Shown: positions 15,855 to 18,169 of the stretch, piece by piece
Numbering within the stretch: position 1 is the stretch's first letter
Layout: every line of letters begins with the position of its first letter
DNA from: Chitinophagaceae bacterium
Lineage (GTDB): Bacteria > Bacteroidota > Bacteroidia > Chitinophagales > Chitinophagaceae
Assembly: GCA_947489175.1 (NCBI GenBank)
Contig: CANLED010000013.1
Span: 1-18,169 of the forward strand
DNA: 18,169 nt
Direction: 5' to 3'
Notes under the pieces: model-generated
The model's input: only the letters and a program-made list of their open reading frames with translations
Database searches by the model: none
Told to the model about the DNA's origin: nothing
Program-made: the position numbers and the translations under genes

Positions 15855-16922
15855 ATGAGTAAATACAGAGCAGGCGTTCTTTTTGGCGATGAGCTAAAAG
15901 CGCTTTATCAAGACGCAAAAGACAATCATTTCGCAATGCCGGCGGTTAATACCACTGGAACGGATACCATCAATGCAACATTGGAAGCAGCAGCAGCAGT
16001 AAATTCTCCTGTAATAGTTCAGTTTTCTAATGGTGGGGCACAATTCATTGCAGGAAAAGGAATGCCGAACGACAAAATGCAGGCCAATATTTCTGGAGCA
16101 ATTTCTGGTGCATTGCATATTCACAATGTGGCTAAGTACTATGGTGTTCCCGTTGTGTTGCACACGGATCATGCTTCAAAAAAATGGCTACCATGGATCA
16201 GTGCTTTGATTGATGCAGGTGAACAATACAAGATAGAAAAAGGCCAACCTTTGTTCAGTTCTCACATGCTTGACCTTAGTGAAGAACCATTGGAAGAAAA
16301 CATTGCAACATCCGTTGAATTTTTCAAGCGCATGGCACCACTTGGAATGGGCATTGAAATTGAGCTTGGTGTAACTGGCGGTGAGGAAGATGGTGTTGAT
16401 AATTCAGATGTTGAAAACGACAAACTATATACACAACCTCAACACGTTGCACATGCTTATACAGAATTGGGCAAAGTAGGTGAATTGTTCACCGTAGCCG
16501 CAGCTTTTGGGAATGTACATGGAGTTTATAGTCCAGGCAACGTTCAACTTCGCCCTGAGATTCTTAAGAATTCTCAAGACTATATCCAAAAAACATTCAA
16601 CACTGGCGAAAAGCCTGTTTTCTTTGTATTCCATGGTGGAAGCGGCTCTCCGCAGCATCAGATCAGGGAAGCCATCGGATACGGTGCAATTAAAATGAAC
16701 ATCGACACAGACCTGCAATGGGCTTTCTGGGAAGGTGTGTTGAACAATTATAAAAAGAACGAGGCATATCTTCAAGCTCAACTGGGCAATCCAGATGGAG
16801 CAGATAAGCCTAACAAAAAACATTATGACCCAAGGGTTTGGCTTAGAAAGGGTGAAGAAACCTTTATGTCACGTTTAAAAATAGCGTTTGAAGACTTGAA
16901 TTGCATCAATAGAAACGCTTAA
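15855..16922 (+). CDS. fbaA: Class II fructose-bisphosphate aldolase
   Basis: A 355-residue zinc aldolase that splits fructose 1,6-bisphosphate into dihydroxyacetone phosphate and glyceraldehyde 3-phosphate in glycolysis, and runs in reverse for gluconeogenesis. It belongs to class IIA, like E. coli FbaA. Asp105 and His106 (HTDHA), Glu170 (GIEIELG), His222 (GNVHGVY) and His260 (FVFHGGSGS) sit at a constant offset of four residues from the E. coli catalytic and metal residues, as far as I recall the numbering. Start and length are normal. GATATTTGC at 15824-15832 lies near the start but misses one base of a -7 box and has no -33. The stop codon is followed by a second in-frame TAG. The gene is bracketed by AT-rich inverted repeats on both sides. 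Confidence 0.95.
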   Translation: MSKYRAGVLFGDELKALYQDAKDNHFAMPAVNTTGTDTINATLEAAAAVNSPVIVQFSNGGAQFIAGKGMPNDKMQANISGAISGALHIHNVAKYYGVPVVLHTDHASKKWLPWISALIDAGEQYKIEKGQPLFSSHMLDLSEEPLEENIATSVEFFKRMAPLGMGIEIELGVTGGEEDGVDNSDVENDKLYTQPQHVAHAYTELGKVGELFTVAAAFGNVHGVYSPGNVQLRPEILKNSQDYIQKTFNTGEKPVFFVFHGGSGSPQHQIREAIGYGAIKMNIDTDLQWAFWEGVLNNYKKNEAYLQAQLGNPDGADKPNKKHYDPRVWLRKGEETFMSRLKIAFEDLNCINRNA

Positions 16923-16923
16923 T

Positions 16924-16997
16924 AGTTTAACGTTTATGGTTTAAAGTTTAATTTGGGAACATACCCTGATTAAACTTTAAACCATAAACTAAAAACT
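16924..16997. repeat. Inverted repeat between convergent fba and kduD
   Basis: Arms 16932-16952 and 16969-16989 are perfect reverse complements over 21 bases, with a 16-base loop that itself pairs GGG (16955-16957) with CCC (16964-16966). With three mismatches the pairing extends to 16924 and 16997. It fills the whole gap between two converging genes, so it would form a hairpin at the end of both transcripts. A bidirectional terminator is the simplest reading. Its GTTTA-core composition links it to the other repeats at this end of the window. Confidence 0.88.
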
Positions 16998-17767
16998 TAT
17001 CTTCCCATCCATCCGCCGTCTACCGTCAGAATCTCCCCATGCACATAGCTGCTAGCTGCTGAAGCAAGATATACCACAGCACCTTTAAAATCTTCAGGAT
17101 CTCCCCAACGTTTTGCAGGAATACGATCAAGAATTGACTTACTCCTTTCAGGATCATTACGCAATGCCTCTGTATTGTCGGTAGCAATGTACCCCGGTGC
17201 AATTCCATTTACATTAACACCTTTTGAAGCCCATTCATTGGCAAGAGCTTTTACTAGACTGCCCAATGCACCTTTGCTGGCGGCATAGCCAGGTACGTTG
17301 ATACCACCTTGAAAAGTAAGGAGAGAACAGGTGAAAATAATTTTACCTTGTCCCTGCTCAATCATCTTTTTCCCAATTTCACGAGAAATAATAAACTGAG
17401 CATCAAGGTTGATGTTGATAACACGATCCCAATACTCATCACTGTGTTCTGCAGCAGGATTGCGCATGATGGTACCTGCATTATTCACCAAAATATCAAC
17501 TGCATGCCCATCCTCATTAAGTTTTTTGAGAAATTCATAAATGCTATCACGGCTCGAGAAATCCGCCTGATAAGCTGTAAAACTTCTACCCAAAGAGGTA
17601 ACCTCTTGCTCCACATCGCTTCCAGAAGATTTCAAAGATGCGCTAACACCTATGATATTTGCACCAGCTTCAGCTAGGCCTATTGCCATTCCCATGCCAA
17701 TGCCTCTGTTACAGCCAGTAACGAGGGCTGTTTTTCCTGTTAAGTCGAATTTTTGTAAAATGCTCAT
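16997..17767 (-). CDS. kduD: 2-dehydro-3-deoxy-D-gluconate 5-dehydrogenase (KduD family SDR)
   Basis: A 256-residue short-chain dehydrogenase. KduD interconverts 2,5-diketo-3-deoxygluconate and 2-keto-3-deoxygluconate with NAD(H), in the breakdown of pectin- or alginate-derived uronates. The cofactor loop is TGCNRGIG at 17-24, NNAG at 95-98, and the catalytic set Ser148, Tyr161, Lys165 (YAASK). The C-terminal part, YIATDNTEALRNDPER, then RIPAKRWGDPEDFKGAVVYL and a VDGGWMGR end, is close to the KduD pattern and separates it from gluconate 5-dehydrogenase and FabG. The usual partner kduI is not visible. It is convergent with fba, and a 300-bp tandem repeat array occupies the space upstream of its ATG, leaving only a few bases for a conventional leader. 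Confidence 0.85.
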   Translation of the reverse strand: MSILQKFDLTGKTALVTGCNRGIGMGMAIGLAEAGANIIGVSASLKSSGSDVEQEVTSLGRSFTAYQADFSSRDSIYEFLKKLNEDGHAVDILVNNAGTIMRNPAAEHSDEYWDRVININLDAQFIISREIGKKMIEQGQGKIIFTCSLLTFQGGINVPGYAASKGALGSLVKALANEWASKGVNVNGIAPGYIATDNTEALRNDPERSKSILDRIPAKRWGDPEDFKGAVVYLASAASSYVHGEILTVDGGWMGR

Positions 17768-17772
17768 ATTTT

Positions 17773-18071
17773 GTTGAGTCGTTTAGTTGTTTAGTTGTTT
17801 AGTTGTTGAGTTGTTGAGAAAGTTTAGAGGGTTTAGAAAGTTTAGAAAGTTTAGAGGGTTTAGAAAGTTTAGAAAGTTTAGAAAGTTTAGAAAGTTTAGA
17901 AAGTTTAGAAAGTTTAGAGGGTTTAGAAGATTGAGCAAGTTTAGTTGTTGAGTCGTTTAGTTGTTTAGAAAGTTTAGAAAGTACCTCCTAAACACCTAAA
18001 CGACTCAACAACTAAACCTTCTCAACTTTCTCAACTTTCTCAACTCCTTCAACCTCTTCAACCTCTTCAAC
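17773..18071. repeat. Tandem array of 8- and 9-bp GTT(T/G)A(A/G) units with an internal inversion
   Basis: From 17773 to about 17986 the sequence is a run of some two dozen units of GTTTAG or GTTGAG plus two or three bases (GTTTAGAAA is the commonest, GTTTAGAGG, GTTTAGTT and GTTGAGTC the others). From 17988 to 18071 about ten units run in the opposite orientation (CTAAACNN, CTCAACTTT, then TTCAAC with period 9 at 18048, 18057 and 18066). Around the switch point, 17939-17968 and 17988-18017 are inverted repeats with one mismatch in 30 and a 19-base loop. This fills the 311-bp gap between kduD and the next minus-strand gene. It contains no spacer pattern and no recognisable coding frame. Confidence 0.93.
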
Positions 18072-18078
18072 AATTGTA

Positions 18079-18169
18079 TTACAAAGATACTCCCCTCTTC
18101 CAAGGAATAAAATCATCCTGATTGAGTTGAACGGCTTTGGGGATAACCTCACCACTCGCAGCTTTGATG
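18079..18169 (-). CDS. 3' end of an unidentified gene, cut by the window edge
   Basis: On the minus strand one frame is open from the window edge for 29 codons to TAA at 18081-18079. The residues read IKAASGEVIPKAVQLNQDDF followed by IPWKRGVSL. Composition looks like a protein C-terminus, and the strand and position fit a gene upstream of kduD, perhaps in the same uronate-use cluster. It does not resemble the C-terminus of KduI, and I do not recognise the family. Confidence 0.5.
   Translation of the reverse strand, partial: IKAASGEVIPKAVQLNQDDFIPWKRGVSL

Noticed and set aside
17773..18071. CRISPR array
   Set aside because: Units are 8-9 bp and contiguous, with no unique spacers of 25-40 bases and no cas gene in the window.
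18018..18071. Small repetitive protein read from the 9-bp units on the minus strand (Val-Glu-Glu / Val-Glu-Lys repeats)
   Set aside because: The 9-base period keeps frame for only six or seven units, the frame meets TAG at the first GTTTAG unit, and there is no start codon. The periodicity is explained by the DNA repeat.

Overview
The window looks like chromosomal DNA from a member of the Bacteroidota, most likely a Chitinophagaceae-like lineage (phylum is well supported by gene content, family is a guess). The markers are the type IX secretion genes porU and porV next to gldJ and murF, a bacillithiol-type glycosyltransferase (bshA), a DUF4369/TlpA thioredoxin, lipoproteins with Bacteroidota-style lipoboxes, AT-rich intergenic DNA, almost no Shine-Dalgarno sequences, and promoter-like boxes of the TTG / TAnnTTTG type.

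Layout. 1-233 has no gene, only palindromes and short tandem repeats. 234-1610 (-) is a secreted M28 metallopeptidase, divergent from bshA (1735-2868, +). A minus-strand block follows, in order of transcription: porU (10775-7356), porV (7266-6109), a clear terminator, ispF (6030-5551), a broken dut (5466-5032), a DUF4292 lipoprotein (5020-4211) and an EnvC-like LytM protein (4149-2872), which ends 3 bp from bshA tail to tail. Divergent from porU, on the plus strand, are gldJ (10939-12483) with a strong terminator, a short palindrome-rich gap, murF (12756-14042), a DUF983 membrane protein, a TlpA-like thioredoxin lacking a cytoplasmic role, and class II fructose-bisphosphate aldolase (15855-16922). 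kduD (16997-17767, -) converges on fba and has about 300 bp of short tandem repeats upstream. The window ends inside the 3' end of another minus-strand gene.

Functionally the window is mainly envelope biology: cargo processing at the T9SS outer-membrane attachment step (PorU, PorV), gliding/T9SS lipoprotein (GldJ), peptidoglycan precursor synthesis (MurF), cell-wall hydrolase control (EnvC-like), a possible lipoprotein-handling factor (DUF4292) and periplasmic redox (TlpA-like). Central metabolism is represented by isoprenoid synthesis (IspF), glycolysis (Fba), uronate use (KduD) and low-molecular-weight thiol synthesis (BshA).

Two things stand out. First, dut is interrupted by an in-frame TAA exactly where motif III should have its conserved tyrosine, and the same reading frame continues intact through motifs IV and V to a normal stop. 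The start codon is also TTG with no ATG available. Second, a family of short repeats built from a GTT(T/G)A(A/G) core (reverse complement (C/T)T(A/C)AAC) plus 1-3 bases recurs in four intergenic sites, forming long hairpins on both sides of fba and a roughly 300-bp array with an internal inversion upstream of kduD. No CRISPR, transposase, phage gene or RNA gene was seen.
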